A stretch of DNA of 64,000 bases, from contig NC_026506.1 of NCBI RefSeq assembly GCF_000182925.2, positions 2,356,001-2,420,000 on the forward strand. Direction: 5' to 3'. The DNA comes from Neurospora crassa OR74A (lineage: Eukaryota; Ascomycota; Sordariomycetes; Sordariales; Sordariaceae). The notes under the pieces are model-generated. The model was not told where the DNA came from. It made no database searches and saw only the letters and a list, made by a program, of their open reading frames with translations. Numbering within the stretch: the stretch's first letter is position 1; every line of letters starts with the position of its first letter. A program made the translations under genes and the position numbers. Shown piece after piece: positions 46,007 through 57,536 of this stretch.

Positions 46007-46962
46007 TGTTGTTACTGTCTGGTGTCACAGTCCTCACGCTTCCAACCGCGATCACCATCACCACCAGACCTCAATCTACATCTGTACTGGTCTTTGCAAG
46101 GACCGGACGAAACCCATTTCTGTATATTCTCACATATCTTTCCCGTTATCTCTATCTTTGGTATCTCCTTACTCCTCTCTATTTCCTCTAATTACTTATT
46201 TGTCACATCTATCTGTGTGAGGCGATTGGATCGATCGGTGGGAGGGTGGTTCGAAAAAAAAAACACGGATCTGGTTCAGGAAGAATGAATGAATGGGACA
46301 GGAAAAGACAAGATGGAGAAGAAAGACACGCCGCTACGATTGAATTGCGAGGTTGTCGTTCGAGAATCGAAGAAGCGTCGTCATCGCCAGCTTCACCACG
46401 ATCATTTACCTCATGTCACATGCCTACGAAAAAAGAAAATTCTCCCAGCGAGCGAGCGATCTTGGATAGGGCAATACGGTTGTCTACAAAGGAGGGGAGG
46501 TGGCTTTTATCATGCGGTTTCGGCTATCTGCGACTTTAATAGCACTATATACCCCTTTGCTTCTTATTGGGATAGGGTGGTTGGAAGGTTTGATTAGAAA
46601 GCGTAAAAGGAGGCAGTAAGGAACGAAGGCTGATATAACTCTGGCAGTTATCGGCAGTAGTTAGGCTGGGTAGTGAGTGCGTACGGGTAGTTGGTTAGCT
46701 AGTAACTCAGTTGATACCAGTGGGTGTGTCTCTTCGAACGTTGGTCAAACTCTGCGGTACCAAATCACCGTACCCAGGATCACTTGAGGTTTCATGTAAG
46801 AGCTTCCAAGTTTCCATTACCCGGTGGTACCTCGCATGCCGTTGGTCACCTCGTCAAAGCATGCCGCTCGTCTGTCGATCCGAGCTACCTATCTCGGATG
46901 ATGGAACAATGTATTTCGTTAAGTCCCATGGCATGGAATATGGGGGCGGCTCTTCCTGGTTG

Positions 46963-46983
46963 CATACATACATACATACATAT
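46963..46983. repeat. (ATAC)n microsatellite
   Basis: About five tandem CATA/ATAC units. Confidence 0.85.
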
Positions 46984-47272
46984 ACACGAGGTACATTTTA
47001 AAAAATCGGCAATAGGTAGGTACTGATACCGCAACGGGTCACATGGCCAACTCGTAATGTATAGACACTACATACATACACAGTAGGTAGGCACTGTAAG
47101 TGACCACTCGTGGCATTCAAGGGCTACCTACTACCTTGAAATATTTATGTACATGTAACATCCGCTTTGAACCGCGCCGGACGTAGCAGCAGCAGTGGTG
47201 GCCGAGTGCATACGTACCTACATACCTACGTAGGTATCGGACTAGGTCGGTATCAGTCGGCTATGAACTGCC

Positions 47273-47302
47273 TAGGTAGGTAGGTAGGTAGGTAGGTAGG
47301 TA
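47273..47302. repeat. (TAGG)n microsatellite
   Basis: Seven or more tandem TAGG units, the same motif as upstream of srp1 at 8.76 kb. Confidence 0.9.
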
Positions 47303-47472
47303 CTTACCTGCATGGCGGTTGCGAGATCAGTAATAAATAGTGTGCGCACTATATTATGCTTGCATCGGGCGAAGTTGAACAAACAAACTACACCCGGCTC
47401 ACTGAACCGGTGGGTATGCTCGGTAGGTATGCTCAGTATGCTCGGTACGCAAGCGAGGTACAGACGGTACGG

Positions 47473-47550
47473 AGGTAGATACGTACGTAGGTAGGTAGGT
47501 AGGTAGGTAGGTACGTAGGTAGATAGGTACGGAGGTAGGTAGGTAAGTAG
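47473..47550. repeat. Imperfect (GTAG)n cluster
   Basis: Several GTAG/GTAC runs in which occasional TACG units interrupt the TAGG pattern. The core perfect run is at about 47487-47512. Confidence 0.85.
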
Positions 47551-48083
47551 AGCCGTGAGCGCGGCTGCACGCTGCCTGCCCGTGGCTGAGACTAGAGGCA
47601 AAGAGGAGGCAGGAGAGAGAGAGAGAGGTTTCGCGAATCTTGCATGGCATCAAGTATGTACATCGGTAGTAGGAATAGGAGTAAAGTAACTGCGTAAACG
47701 GAGCTCATGGCTCATAGTATACGGTAGGTAGATGATGATTGTTTAGGTATTTAGTGGCAGTCGTTGAGTGGTTAGAGAAGTACATGTACAGCGGCTTGAG
47801 ATCTGATTATAAATTCATGAATTGAAAGATACTGTCACGATCCACAACATATTTAATGGGGTAGGTAGTGGCAGTGTCATTTGATTATCACTGTATTTCA
47901 CGCATGGTTACTGGCATATGATGAGAGGCTATCCGTTTCTTTTCTCCCCTTTCTTTCTTTTTTTTTTTTTTTTTCACTCCTTACACACCACTGGTGTTTG
48001 TCCAGTTGTGAACTACTACGTACAGATGTGGTTGATTAGTTTACGAGGCAATTCGCAAGTTCGCCAAGGTGGAAGAATGTCAG

Positions 48084-49160
48084 CTTAGCCCCCAACTGCT
48101 TTTTGCTCGCTCTCCCTGTAGTTCATTCCAAATAGCGATTGCGTGTGGAGGTGGAAGTTGACTTCCCTTGCATAATTCGAAAAAGAAAAGAAAAGAAGCC
48201 AAAGTCTTGACATGCTATACAAAACCATGACGTAAAGTCTCATTGCATTTCGGGAAATGAAAGAAGAAAAAAAGAGAAGATCAATCAATAGCGTGATTCG
48301 TTTTGTTTAGCCCCCAACCCAAATAGCTACTACCCAGTTATCTATCTACCTGTATTTCAGCTGTACAGGTATTGCGGCTGAAGATCTATATCACCAACAC
48401 GTGGTTCTGTGCCTCATTCGAGCATGCCTCGCACAAAGCACATGGTGGCAAAGGCTTCCAACCCGGGTTGATTAGAATCAGAGCCCCAACAGCTGTTCAA
48501 TATTCCATATGGCAGCATCATTAATAACGAGAGAATTGCACGAGAGGGTCATGATCATCAGAGGTCAAATATCAACCAACAGCTCTCTGTACTTCAGCTT
48601 CATGTCTTGGACGCCAACACGTGGTTCTGTGCCTTATGGAAGCATGAAAGAACACATATGAAACTTGTGAAGAGTCATTCCTGATCGCCAAAAGCTAAAT
48701 GATCTATCGCCAGGTCCATGTGCCGGCTCCAAATCCGCTGGTGGTTACCTGGGTAGGTAGGAACAGGGAGGTGGCATGTCGAAGTGACTGACTATCTATC
48801 TGAAGGGAGCATCGTCACCGCTTGTTTTGCCCCCAAAAAAACAAGAGATTTGTGTCGGTATATATTCGGACGGTGAGCAGGTAGTACAGTACTATCAGTA
48901 CATACTAAAGTGACAACTTGCCATGTGGCTTCAACAAGGGGAGTGTCTTGCCGAGATCCTTGTCCTCGCACGCGCGTGTGCTGTGCCTTACGAAAGCGTA
49001 AAACACATGGCAAATTAGCTTGATTTAGACCCCAACACTTGTTGAAGAACACAAAGTTATGAAAGAGTTTCAATGATTGTCGAGGTAGCCTCACACGTGT
49101 TACACGTGTTTCTTTGCCCCATGTTCACAGGCCAATATCGGCTACCACTAAGACCCCAAG
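48084..49160. repeat. Cluster of short degenerate direct repeats (CACGTG...GTGCCT / CCCCAAC)
   Basis: A 21-nt word, CCAACACGTGGTTCTGTGCCT, occurs exactly at 48394 and 48614, each followed by a similar AAGCATG/GAGCATG segment. Weaker relatives lie at 48972-49013 (GTGTGCTGTGCCTTACGAAAG) and 49093-49130 (CACGTGT...TTGCCCCATG). The word CCCCAA(C) recurs at about 48087, 48310, 48485, 49029 and 49149. In two units it falls 56-57 nt after the CACGTG-like start. Unit boundaries are approximate. Confidence 0.65.
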
Positions 49161-49852
49161 CGGGATACGCTGTATTAAATACTGTCAGGATAAAGAAACA
49201 GCTCAGTGAAGAGCTGTGTTGAAAGTTTTGAGCCAACCTAGAAGGTGATGTTGCTGTAGTTGAGTCATTACAAACAGGACATTGGTTGTGAAGAGAGGGT
49301 GAAAGTGAATGTCAGAAATTCACGTATCTGGTCATCACTGTTCTTGGGTCTTGAATTGGTTTTATTTGATTTTGTTTCGAAAGAGGGAACCAGGAGTTCG
49401 CAAAAATATACCATTGCTTGCATAAGGGGTGAACCGTTGGGTTGGCCTCCTTGGATAGTGCCTCTCAATTTGTATTAATCGTGTGCTTCTCCCACCCTTT
49501 TCATCCCTTTTACTTGTCTCTTTACTCTCTTTTGCACTTCTCGGTTCAGATTTCACTTCGCTTGGCCCTTGAGTACTCGGACGTTTTGTCTTTCTTTGTC
49601 TTCGTCGCATCTCGTTTGTACCGTTTTGGTCATGTATCGAAAACCAAAATACGGGGCGTAAAGAACCTTGGTATCTCCAAGTTCTCGAAGTGTCACCAAT
49701 CGATGAAGTAAACACACTGAGATAAAAGACACTTACATACCTATTCACAAGAAACCAACTAATGATACAACCACTCTGTATATGCCATCCACTGTTACTA
49801 CCGCAGTGAACATCAACCTGATAGCGCCCACCCCCCCAGCTCGCTCACAAGC

Positions 49853-52054
49853 TTACTTCTTCTGCTTCTTCGTACTCTTATCACTAGCATTGCTGAGCAC
49901 GCTGGCACTCCGCTTGTGCTGTCGCGCCCCTGAACTTGCTCCTGCTCCACTGCTACTGCCATTCTCATCCGCCTCTTCTTTGATCTTGGGCTGATTGCTG
50001 CTGCTTTCTGCTTCTTTCTCGGCCGCTGTCGCTGCTGCTGCTGCATCTCCTTGGCCCTTTTCGCCTCCACCCTCCTTTATTGGAACCACAAGACCTTCTT
50101 CCCCTTTCTTCTGCTGATCTTGACCTTCGCCCTGTTGCTCCTTCTGTGCCTTGGCGTCCTCTGCCTTCTGATCATTCTTCTGCTCATCAGCCTGTGCAGA
50201 CTCGCCCGACTTGTCCTTGGCATCGTCACCACCAGCACCACCACCATCCTTCTGCTTGTCGTCTGCTCCTCCTCCTTCTCCCTCCTCCTCACCACCCTTC
50301 TTCTCCACCGTCTCTCCTCTCGCCTCCGCGGCTTCCCTCGCAGCCCTCTCCCTCTCGGCCTTCTTGGCCTCCTCCAGCTTGATCTCCGCATCGACCTTGT
50401 CGCTCATCTTCCTCAAATCCACCAGCGTTGTGACCGCGCCCCAGAGAACCTCGAATTGCGCCGTCACCGCCGCCGTAGGCATAATAAGACGGGCAGGGAT
50501 GTCAAGTTCAAGGAGCAGGTTCGTGATGCGCATCTGCTGCTGGCCAGACTTGTGACTGTACAGCTTGTTGATCTTCTCGTAACGGAACGTCGGGCCGCTG
50601 CCAAGCCGGTCATGGTGCGACACGCCGTACACCTGCTCCTCGTGCTCCGACAGCTTGCGACGTTCGGGCTGTTGAGGGCCCTTCTTCTTGTTGGCGGCCG
50701 GAGCGGGAGCAGGAACGGGGGTGGGCGCCTCGGCAGGGGTGGCTGGGGTTTGAGAGACGGAGTCGCGGTGGTGGTGGCCGTGAGCACCGTGGCGGTCGGC
50801 GCGTTCACTGCGGCTTTCGTTGCGGTGGTGAGAACGGGACTCCTGGCGCTCATGACGCACAGGAGGCTCGCGGACGGGGGGCTCATGATGGTCATTGGCC
50901 CCGGCAGTGGATGAGGCTGCAAGGCTTTCTCTCCGGCTAGCGGCCGGAGGAACTTCGGGTGCGGCTGCGACGGCGGCAGCGGCGGGGGGCAGAGCGGCAG
51001 TAGCAGCAGCCGCAGCAGCAGCTGGGGGGACGCCATTCTCGGGAGCCATGATGCTCTTGCGCTTCTTGGATTTGTCCACGTTGAGAAGGGTCTGCAGGAG
51101 AGACTGTAGGCCGGCGGAGGTCTTGAAGGAGTTGATGTCCGACTCGCTTGCAGGGTAATCGAGACGGTTGTACAGCTCACGACGCTCCTCGTTGAAGCGC
51201 TCCGTACGGGCCATGATACGTTTGATTTCGAGGAGCAAAGCCTCCTCCTCACGAGCCTCATCGCTGGAGCGTTTCAAGGTGTTTTCGGCGAAACGTTTGC
51301 GGTTCTGTTCCTGTTTAGGGTCAAAGTGTAGCATCATCTCATACAGCTCGAACTCTGGCCTGGTCATGTACTGAGCCGGCTTCTGAACGGCCATCATCTT
51401 GGCAGCAACCTCGTAGTATCGCGCCTTCAGGTCTTCCATGGTCCTGGGCTTGGAAGCCGGCACCACAGCCATGCCATCGGGGGTCTCACCCTCGGGCTGT
51501 TGAGGAGCGTACTCGTACCTGTCCCAGATGATAGGCCATCGTAGATCAAAATCCTTTGCCAACTCCAGCAGATAATCTGTTTCCTCCTTGGTCCAATCGG
51601 GGTGCTTCAAGTTGGTGTTATATTGATCCTCGCTGTACTGCGGTACAGACACCCGGACGTTGAACTTTGCAAACGACGAATCTTCGGGCTTGTCAGCCGA
51701 GTTGTCTGCAGTCGCCGCACTGTCTTGCCCTTCAGCTGAGCCATCTTGCACGGTTCCATCTGGTTTCCTCTTCCAATGCCTCAAAACAAGGGCGCCATCA
51801 TCCCCTCTAGCCGAGTTGGTGAATGCCTTCAGTTCCCATTTGGCAGCCGGTTTGCGACTGACGGTCCTTCGCTTCTTGAAGATGGAGACCTCGGGAACTA
51901 TGGCGATAGGGTTGTCGCCGCCGAGGTTCTGTACTTCACGAGCGAGGCCCTTTAGGTTTGGACGTGGTGTCGCAGTCCTCGCCTTTTTGGACGGCCTCGG
52001 CCCGGCGTGGTCTGAAGGGAGGTTGAGGACGTCACGGACGTCGTGGGATGTCAT
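49853..52054 (-). CDS. swc4: SWR1/NuA4 complex subunit Swc4 (DMAP1 family)
   Basis: One uninterrupted exon of 733 residues, starting MTSHDVRDVLNLP. Family landmarks are a basic N-terminus, the stretch WELKAFTNSARGDDGALVLRHW, and the SANT-like segment HPDWTKEETDYLLELAKDFDLRW near residues 150-180, followed by WPIIWDRYEY and TMEDLKARYYEVAAKMM. The DMAP1-type region near residues 490-550 reads GPTFRYEKINKLYSHKSGQQ then LLLELDIP. Swc4 is shared by the SWR1 complex, which deposits H2A.Z, and the NuA4 histone acetyltransferase; it acts in the nucleus. The middle carries alanine and His/Arg-rich low-complexity segments, and the last 170 residues are a highly charged Glu/Lys/Gly/Gln tail. The protein is longer than the yeast one mainly because of these parts. 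Confidence 0.93.
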   Translation of the reverse strand: MTSHDVRDVLNLPSDHAGPRPSKKARTATPRPNLKGLAREVQNLGGDNPIAIVPEVSIFKKRRTVSRKPAAKWELKAFTNSARGDDGALVLRHWKRKPDGTVQDGSAEGQDSAATADNSADKPEDSSFAKFNVRVSVPQYSEDQYNTNLKHPDWTKEETDYLLELAKDFDLRWPIIWDRYEYAPQQPEGETPDGMAVVPASKPRTMEDLKARYYEVAAKMMAVQKPAQYMTRPEFELYEMMLHFDPKQEQNRKRFAENTLKRSSDEAREEEALLLEIKRIMARTERFNEERRELYNRLDYPASESDINSFKTSAGLQSLLQTLLNVDKSKKRKSIMAPENGVPPAAAAAAATAALPPAAAAVAAAPEVPPAASRRESLAASSTAGANDHHEPPVREPPVRHERQESRSHHRNESRSERADRHGAHGHHHRDSVSQTPATPAEAPTPVPAPAPAANKKKGPQQPERRKLSEHEEQVYGVSHHDRLGSGPTFRYEKINKLYSHKSGQQQMRITNLLLELDIPARLIMPTAAVTAQFEVLWGAVTTLVDLRKMSDKVDAEIKLEEAKKAERERAAREAAEARGETVEKKGGEEEGEGGGADDKQKDGGGAGGDDAKDKSGESAQADEQKNDQKAEDAKAQKEQQGEGQDQQKKGEEGLVVPIKEGGGEKGQGDAAAAATAAEKEAESSSNQPKIKEEADENGSSSGAGASSGARQHKRSASVLSNASDKSTKKQKK

Positions 52055-52899
52055 GATGTGGGGCGCCGGCAGGACGGGGGTAAGGAGGAGGGGAGTCGAA
52101 AAACAAAAGAGAAGGACGCCGAAACCCGCAGCCAGGAACCGGAGATAAGGTAACTAAAAGATTTAATACGCAAACGAGCCTATGACTTCAGTTGACCGTC
52201 CAACTGCCTCGAAACGCCCCACTCCCTAAATTCAACAGAAAAAAGCCAGAGACAATATCAACTCGCGATCTTAGGCAGAGCACATCACCAATCTGGATTT
52301 CAGCTTGTGTCCCGTCATGAAAGATATCGATCGGATCTGGATGCACTGCAAGCTGGAGATGGGGAGTCTTGTGGAAACGACGCGGTCTGTGGAATGTTGG
52401 TTGTCGCTGGAAAAGATTCTTAGTGGAGACCATTCACGCTTTCACGAGCACCTGAAAGGGTTAGGGTCAATCCCGTCTCAAGAAGGTATGACTGCACGTG
52501 ACTGCTTATTGCCTGCCGCTCACAGAAGAAAAGGCCAGACCCAGGTATAGGCAATAGGTGGAAGCGGAGCCCCTGGGGACCTTGGATGGCCCCGGCTCGA
52601 TTTTCTGAACGTGGCAGTTTCCAAAGGCCAAGCTCAGGTCTCATTGCGGTCGCGACTTTCGAGTGCAGTGTGCTTCAGTGAAAGGGTGCAGCATCCACCA
52701 TACATACTCGTAGCGCATCACCAACATTCCCGCCTCCCTCCGTCCCCCCACTGAATCTGTACACACCTAGCATTGGCGCAACAACCACCAGCCGGGTACA
52801 TACAACAGAAACGATCACGGCCGCCTCTTCTCGACGACCATCACTCAACTGCCCCGTCCGGCGTTATATAGAGAGAGACAACACAGACACACCACAACC
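52055..52899. other. Divergent promoter region between swc4 and the p24 gene
   Basis: About 850 bp. A TATATA-containing stretch at 52864-52869 lies about 35 bp before the p24 start codon. Antiparallel open frames of 81 codons around 52.2-52.55 kb were not recognised and were not called. Confidence 0.5.
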
Positions 52900-53801
52900 A
52901 TGAGGTCGTTCCTCCCGCTGCTCTCGCTGGGCGCCGTTGCTCAAGCGCTCCACTTCTTCATCGACGGCACCAGCCCCAAGTGCTTCTACGAGGAATTGCC
53001 CAAGGACACACTGGTGGTTGGCCACTACACGGCAGAGGAATGGGACGACCAGAGGCATTCGTGGCAGAAGCATGATGGCATCAACATCTTCATCTCTGTA
53101 GATGTATGTTTTGTTACCTCTTTGAAGCTACCAAAGCTACCCCTGACCCCTATCCATCCCACCTACTCCAACCACCCACCACCTACCGAGACCTCCCATA
53201 CCAAACCCATTATTGCTTGTTCCCACAACCGCTTACACACCTTGCCTTCCAGGAACTCTTCGACAACGACCACCGTGTCGTCTCCCAGCGCGGTGGCCCC
53301 GGCGGCAAGTTCACCTTCACCGCCGCCGAGGCGGGCGACCACCGCATCTGCTTCACGCCCACGTCGACCTCAGGCCGGTCGAGCTGGATGTCGGTTAACA
53401 ATCCGAATGGCGGGATCAAGCTGACGCTGGACATGGCCATCGGCGAGTCGAGCGCGATTGAAAGTGCCGACAAGGGCAAGCTGCAGGATCTGGCGACGCG
53501 GGCCAAGGATTTGAACAACCGGCTGCAGGATATCAGGAGGGAGCAGGTTTTCCAGAGAGTATGTCATCTCTTTCACCCGAATTGGCGGGGGTGGGGGATT
53601 GTTTGAACCCGGGAGGGACAGAAGCTAACATACAATCTTTAATCAAAACAGGAGCGTGAAGCCGAATTCCGCGATCAATCCGAATCCACCAACGCTCGCA
53701 TCGTCCGCTGGGTCTTGATCCAGCTCGTCGTCCTCGGCGTCACTTGCGCCTGGCAGCTATCTCATCTCCGCTCCTTCTTCATCAAGCAGAAGCTTACGTA
53801 A
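52900..53801 (+). CDS. p24/emp24 family cargo receptor (Erp1-like, alpha type)
   Basis: Exons 52900-53103, 53253-53558 and 53652-53801, giving 219 residues. A signal peptide ([16 protein letters not shown]) is followed by the GOLD domain ([20 protein letters not shown]) with the family's two cysteines in KCFYEE and HRICFTP. A coiled-coil segment comes next ([20 protein letters not shown]), then one membrane helix ([17 protein letters not shown]) and a short cytosolic tail with FF and no classical KKXX. p24 proteins cycle between endoplasmic reticulum and Golgi in COPI/COPII vesicles and sort cargo such as GPI-anchored proteins. The N-terminal [10 protein letters not shown] pattern fits the Erp1/alpha subgroup better than Emp24 or Erv25. 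Introns start GTATGT in both cases. The first is 149 nt, the second 93 nt. Confidence 0.92.
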
Positions 53802-54111
53802 AGAGCTTCTACCACTTTTCCCAAGCATGGGTCATATGGGAGGAAGTCTTGCTTGCAATATAAAAACAAAGGCACATATGTAATTGTGGGAGCGGACGGG
53901 CTATGAGGGATGGAGTGGTGTAATTGATATGGTCGGGTCTACTGTTTCCTTTGGCCCAAATAGACAGGCTATGGGTGTCAGCGGTGGCATGAGATGTTCA
54001 CGCCATACCATGCCAGAGAGGAAGAGCTATGATCAAGGAGAGAAAAAGTTGCCATAGGCGGGTGGGCCGTCCTCAGCGACAGAGTGACGAGAAACTTTAA
54101 CGAAACGTTTT

Positions 54112-54504
54112 AACATGTATTATGCATGCTTCTATACAGCATGAGTGGCCATGTCTTGATGATATAATGCACATACTTCATACAACCAACGCTCACGCAC
54201 CACACATCGGGCTAATACCACCATTCAAGCACAAACCGAATAGTGCGCGCATGAGATACTGACTGACCTTGGTTGCTTTACATGCTCCTCTTAAGCTGGC
54301 ACGCCTTGATAATATGTAATACAATGACCTATTCGAACATCACTCACACATAACGAACGGCGAGACCTGTAGACAACACCAAAGAATAATTATCCGATGA
54401 AAGTTGCTTTACATGGTCCTATACAACATCAATTTTCATGCCATGCCCTTGATGATATAAAATACACAATCAACTTTTCACACGCCCCTCTCACACATAC
54501 GTCA
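54112..54504. repeat. Three degenerate tandem-like units of about 90-130 bp
   Basis: Units at about 54112-54206, 54271-54356 and 54403-54504 share, in order, TTTACATG-like, CCTTGATGATATAA-like, AATACACAAT-like and CTCACACATA-like words. The best pair is the second and third (GTTGCTTTACATG, then GCCTTGATAATAT versus GCCCTTGATGATAT, then CTCACACATA in both). A partial fourth start may lie near 54519. Confidence 0.6.
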
Positions 54505-55407
54505 ACCTCGAAAAAGACGTTTTACACATGAACACTGACGAATGTGATATGAATATGCCAAGCTGCCAAACGTAGTGTAGTTGCCACATATACACTCATC
54601 TCTCGTCTCCGATATAGCGTGGACTATCATGCCTCTCTCCGTCTCAATCAGGACCCTTGACACTAGGAGATATCAGCTTCACGGCGTTCACCAGGTAGAA
54701 AGCCAAAAGCTTTGGCTATTCTGTATCGCACCAGTCAACAAACCAGAGCTAGATTGTATATTTTACGGAAGCTGCCCGACAGGTTACATTTCAGAATGAT
54801 CACGAGACATTCCTTCCGGTTTTTCTCTCTATCTAACCCTAAGCCAGGTACCTGATCAGTTCTCGGATCTCAAGCCGAGTATCCTTGTACCTCCTAACAA
54901 AAACACTGGAATACAGGCTGAAAAAAGGAACGAAACCCTTTGTGCACCCCAAGTCCACATCTGTGGGCAGCTAAGGAGCTATCTCAGCAGGGGATGTATA
55001 GTATTTAAGGAAAAAAAAAATTAAAAATTGGAACGCTATATGTATGCCTAGTGCCCTATATAGAAACCGAAACGAGCGATGGCGGCAGCGCCAAAGAGAG
55101 CTCTCGTCGGTGTCCTAGTAAGGATAAAAGACCCGACGAAGAAAGGGAACCAAGAACCAGATACAAGAAGAAAGAAAAAGGAAAGAAGGAAAAACAAAAC
55201 TATCAAAGTGGCAGGAGGCCCCGTCCCCGTCCCCATCCCCGTCTCCTCCCCCTTTGTCCCGAACTTTCAATGAGCCCCAAATTGCTGGCCAATCGTCTGG
55301 AATGTTTTGTGTTCTTCTCGAGACGCCGCTTAATAGTCTTCCGAGTTGAACGAAGTGAGGGCTTCACGCAAGCAGTTGTCCTCTCCATCAGGCGCATCGT
55401 ATTGGTT

Positions 55408-55652
55408 TAGGGTTTGGCAGTTGCGGTGGCGGTGGAGGTCGGTGGCATCTTCAGCGATACAGCATAGCAGCTCGCACCGGAGCCATAGAGGATGTAGCCC
55501 AGACAGATGAGCCAGCAAGAGACAAACATGTTCTATGGTACAACGAAAAGGGGCCAAAGCAAAACATAAAACCCACGCTGTATGTCTGGATGGCCCGAAC
55601 CGAACTGCGAATAACGTATTCCCGGAACAGTCGGGGATTAAAACTGCCCACC
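55408..55652 (-). CDS. Possible small membrane protein, fragmentary model
   Basis: On the minus strand, a piece reading NPRLFREYVIRSSVRAIQTYS ends at a GTGGGT donor. If a 44-nt segment ending CCATAG is removed, it joins in frame to NMFVSCWLICLGYILYGSGA and then to a stop near 55408. The join gives a basic amphipathic part followed by a hydrophobic helix, a layout seen in small inner-membrane or ER proteins. A TATA-like CACTATAAAA lies near 55.84 kb on the correct strand. No in-frame ATG is visible, so an upstream exon is needed. The intron would be unusually short, so the model is tentative and no family is recognised. Confidence 0.25.
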
Positions 55653-57536
55653 CCATCCAGTTTCAGTTTCAGATATACTCCGCCTTAATCGTTTGTGTAC
55701 CAGCTGATCCCTGGCCAGACCAGGCTGAGGTTACGTGGCGTCCCCCAACGACGATTACTCGGTAGAATAGGTGGTGGGTGGTTGCTGTTGAGTACCGGCT
55801 AACGTGGAGGAAGGGAATATAAGGGGTTTTATAGTGATGACGCCCGAGGTAACGGTTATAGTAGTTGGCGAGTTCTTTTAGACTAAGGATGTGGGATTGA
55901 CGATGGTGATCGATATGCTAAACCTCGACGGTGAATCAAGGTCAGATGGTTCGACCTGGTTTTTCATATTTGTTTCTCATTGATGTGAATTATACTACCA
56001 CGGCAGCTACCAATGGACGATGGTTGAAATTCCCGATATTAGTGTCCACAAGTAATGGTGAATACGAAGAAGAGTGAAGAGTTAGAGAGACTAATAGGAC
56101 AAAGTACGGCTCAGATTTGAAGCCCTCGCATTTCCGAGATACGTTGTTATTCCAGCACCTCGCAAGAGACCTCACTTCTCCCCGCTAGGTCATGGCGCAG
56201 TTACCGAATCATCGCTGGAGATTGACGTTCAGAGTGGTGTAGAAGACGTCGGGTTAAATGTCTGCCAGATGCGTTTGGTAGTTGTCGAAGAGTACGTATG
56301 TAGTTGTTCGATACTTTAACCCTACATTCCCAAACCTCAACCTTGAGAGATAATGCAGGTATATGCAATGGGTCCGGCCTCAGTCCAAGCTTGAAGGGTA
56401 GGTTGTAACCGTGGATGTGGCAAAGTGAAATGAAGGAACGAATTAAACAATGCTTAGAGGGCACCAGACAGCTATTATCGAAGAAGAAATTCTATTACGC
56501 CACCTCATCCTCGATCATATCATGTCGTGAAAGAACAACGGAAGAGGATAACATGATCAATACCATACAGGATCAGTGAGTGAGTGGATATAATGATTAT
56601 TATACGTAGTTCGGAGATGTATAAGATGCTGATTAGACAGCAATAGCGCGCAACAACAGACAAGGTAGACAATGACAATAGACAGACAGTAACAAGCTCA
56701 GAACCACACCCGCAAACAGCAACACTAAAACACCGAGGCGTTCCGTTCCAATCAAATATGAATACTCTTTCCTCTTTTCCCCTTTTTTCGTTTTCCCGAG
56801 ATCTTTTCAAACTTTCTCTCCCCACCTTTCCCTGTCACTTTCCCCTCCCTCTTCTCACGTGTTTCCCCCTCCTTCCCCTTTCGTCCCACGCCGAACCGCG
56901 TCTTCCAGCGGCAAGATCAGGGAGGCTTGACCGTTTGCACGGGTTCGTCGGGAAAGAAATAGCTGTCATTAAAGACTGGATCATCCGAGACCACTGTCCT
57001 CCACGTGAGTCGGCTCGGCCTTCTATAGCGGCCCGGCGTCGTAAATCCTAGCATCCTCTCGCCAAACGAAGGCCAGCCCAGAAGGGAGGGAACAAGAAAT
57101 GGTAAAAGAAGAAAGGGTTCCCGGGGAGGTCGAGAGAGAGGAAGCGAAGATAGCGAGAAAGACAGAAGACTGAGTCTGGAATACTAATCGTATGGTCGTA
57201 ATGATGTGCGCCAGGTAGATCAAGCAAGTAAAAGACGCCAGATGCGCGTAGCCGAGTAAGACCGCTATGAAAAACAAAGGAAGGTATCCTCTATAGTCCC
57301 CATGCAAAAACATTTGAGAACCCCATGTTTCGGCAAATTCATACAACAGGACTCGTCCCCCCCACCCCGGGATTCCCTCTATATAGATGGGACGAAGACT
57401 TGCTCCTCACATTTTCTCCTTTTGAAGCTAGCCGCACTGTTAGCGGTTAGGATCAACACAGCTGCCACCGTCTTTGGTTGTTGCTCACTGAAGGATATTA
57501 TTAAAACAAACGGACACAAAACCAGCACCAGCCTTT

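Larger units (their letters stand above)
46007..49852. other. Convergent intergenic region with microsatellites and degenerate repeats
   Basis: About 3.8 kb between the ends of the Zn2Cys6 gene and swc4. Up to about 46.6 kb it is probably 3' UTR. It holds ATAC and TAGG microsatellites, a 17-nt T run at 47958-47974, and a cluster of short related units between 48.1 and 49.2 kb. No gene was accepted. Confidence 0.55.
53802..57536. other. Convergent intergenic region with degenerate repeats and a possible small gene
   Basis: About 3.7 kb between the ends of the p24 gene and the casein kinase gene. It includes a cluster of related 100-150-bp units at 54.1-54.5 kb and a minus-strand fragment at 55.4-55.65 kb that could be a spliced small membrane protein (entered separately). 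The rest shows no recognisable feature. Confidence 0.5.

Noticed and set aside
47273-47550. Spaced short repeats that might suggest a CRISPR-like array
   Set aside because: They are simple TAGG microsatellites without unique spacers, in a fungal genome.
50051-50914. 287-codon plus-strand frame opposite swc4
   Set aside because: Antisense shadow of the charged C-terminal region of Swc4; no independent family features.
52188-52550. Opposing 81-codon frames between swc4 and the p24 gene
   Set aside because: They overlap antiparallel, lack splice signals and recognisable motifs, and sit in a divergent promoter region.
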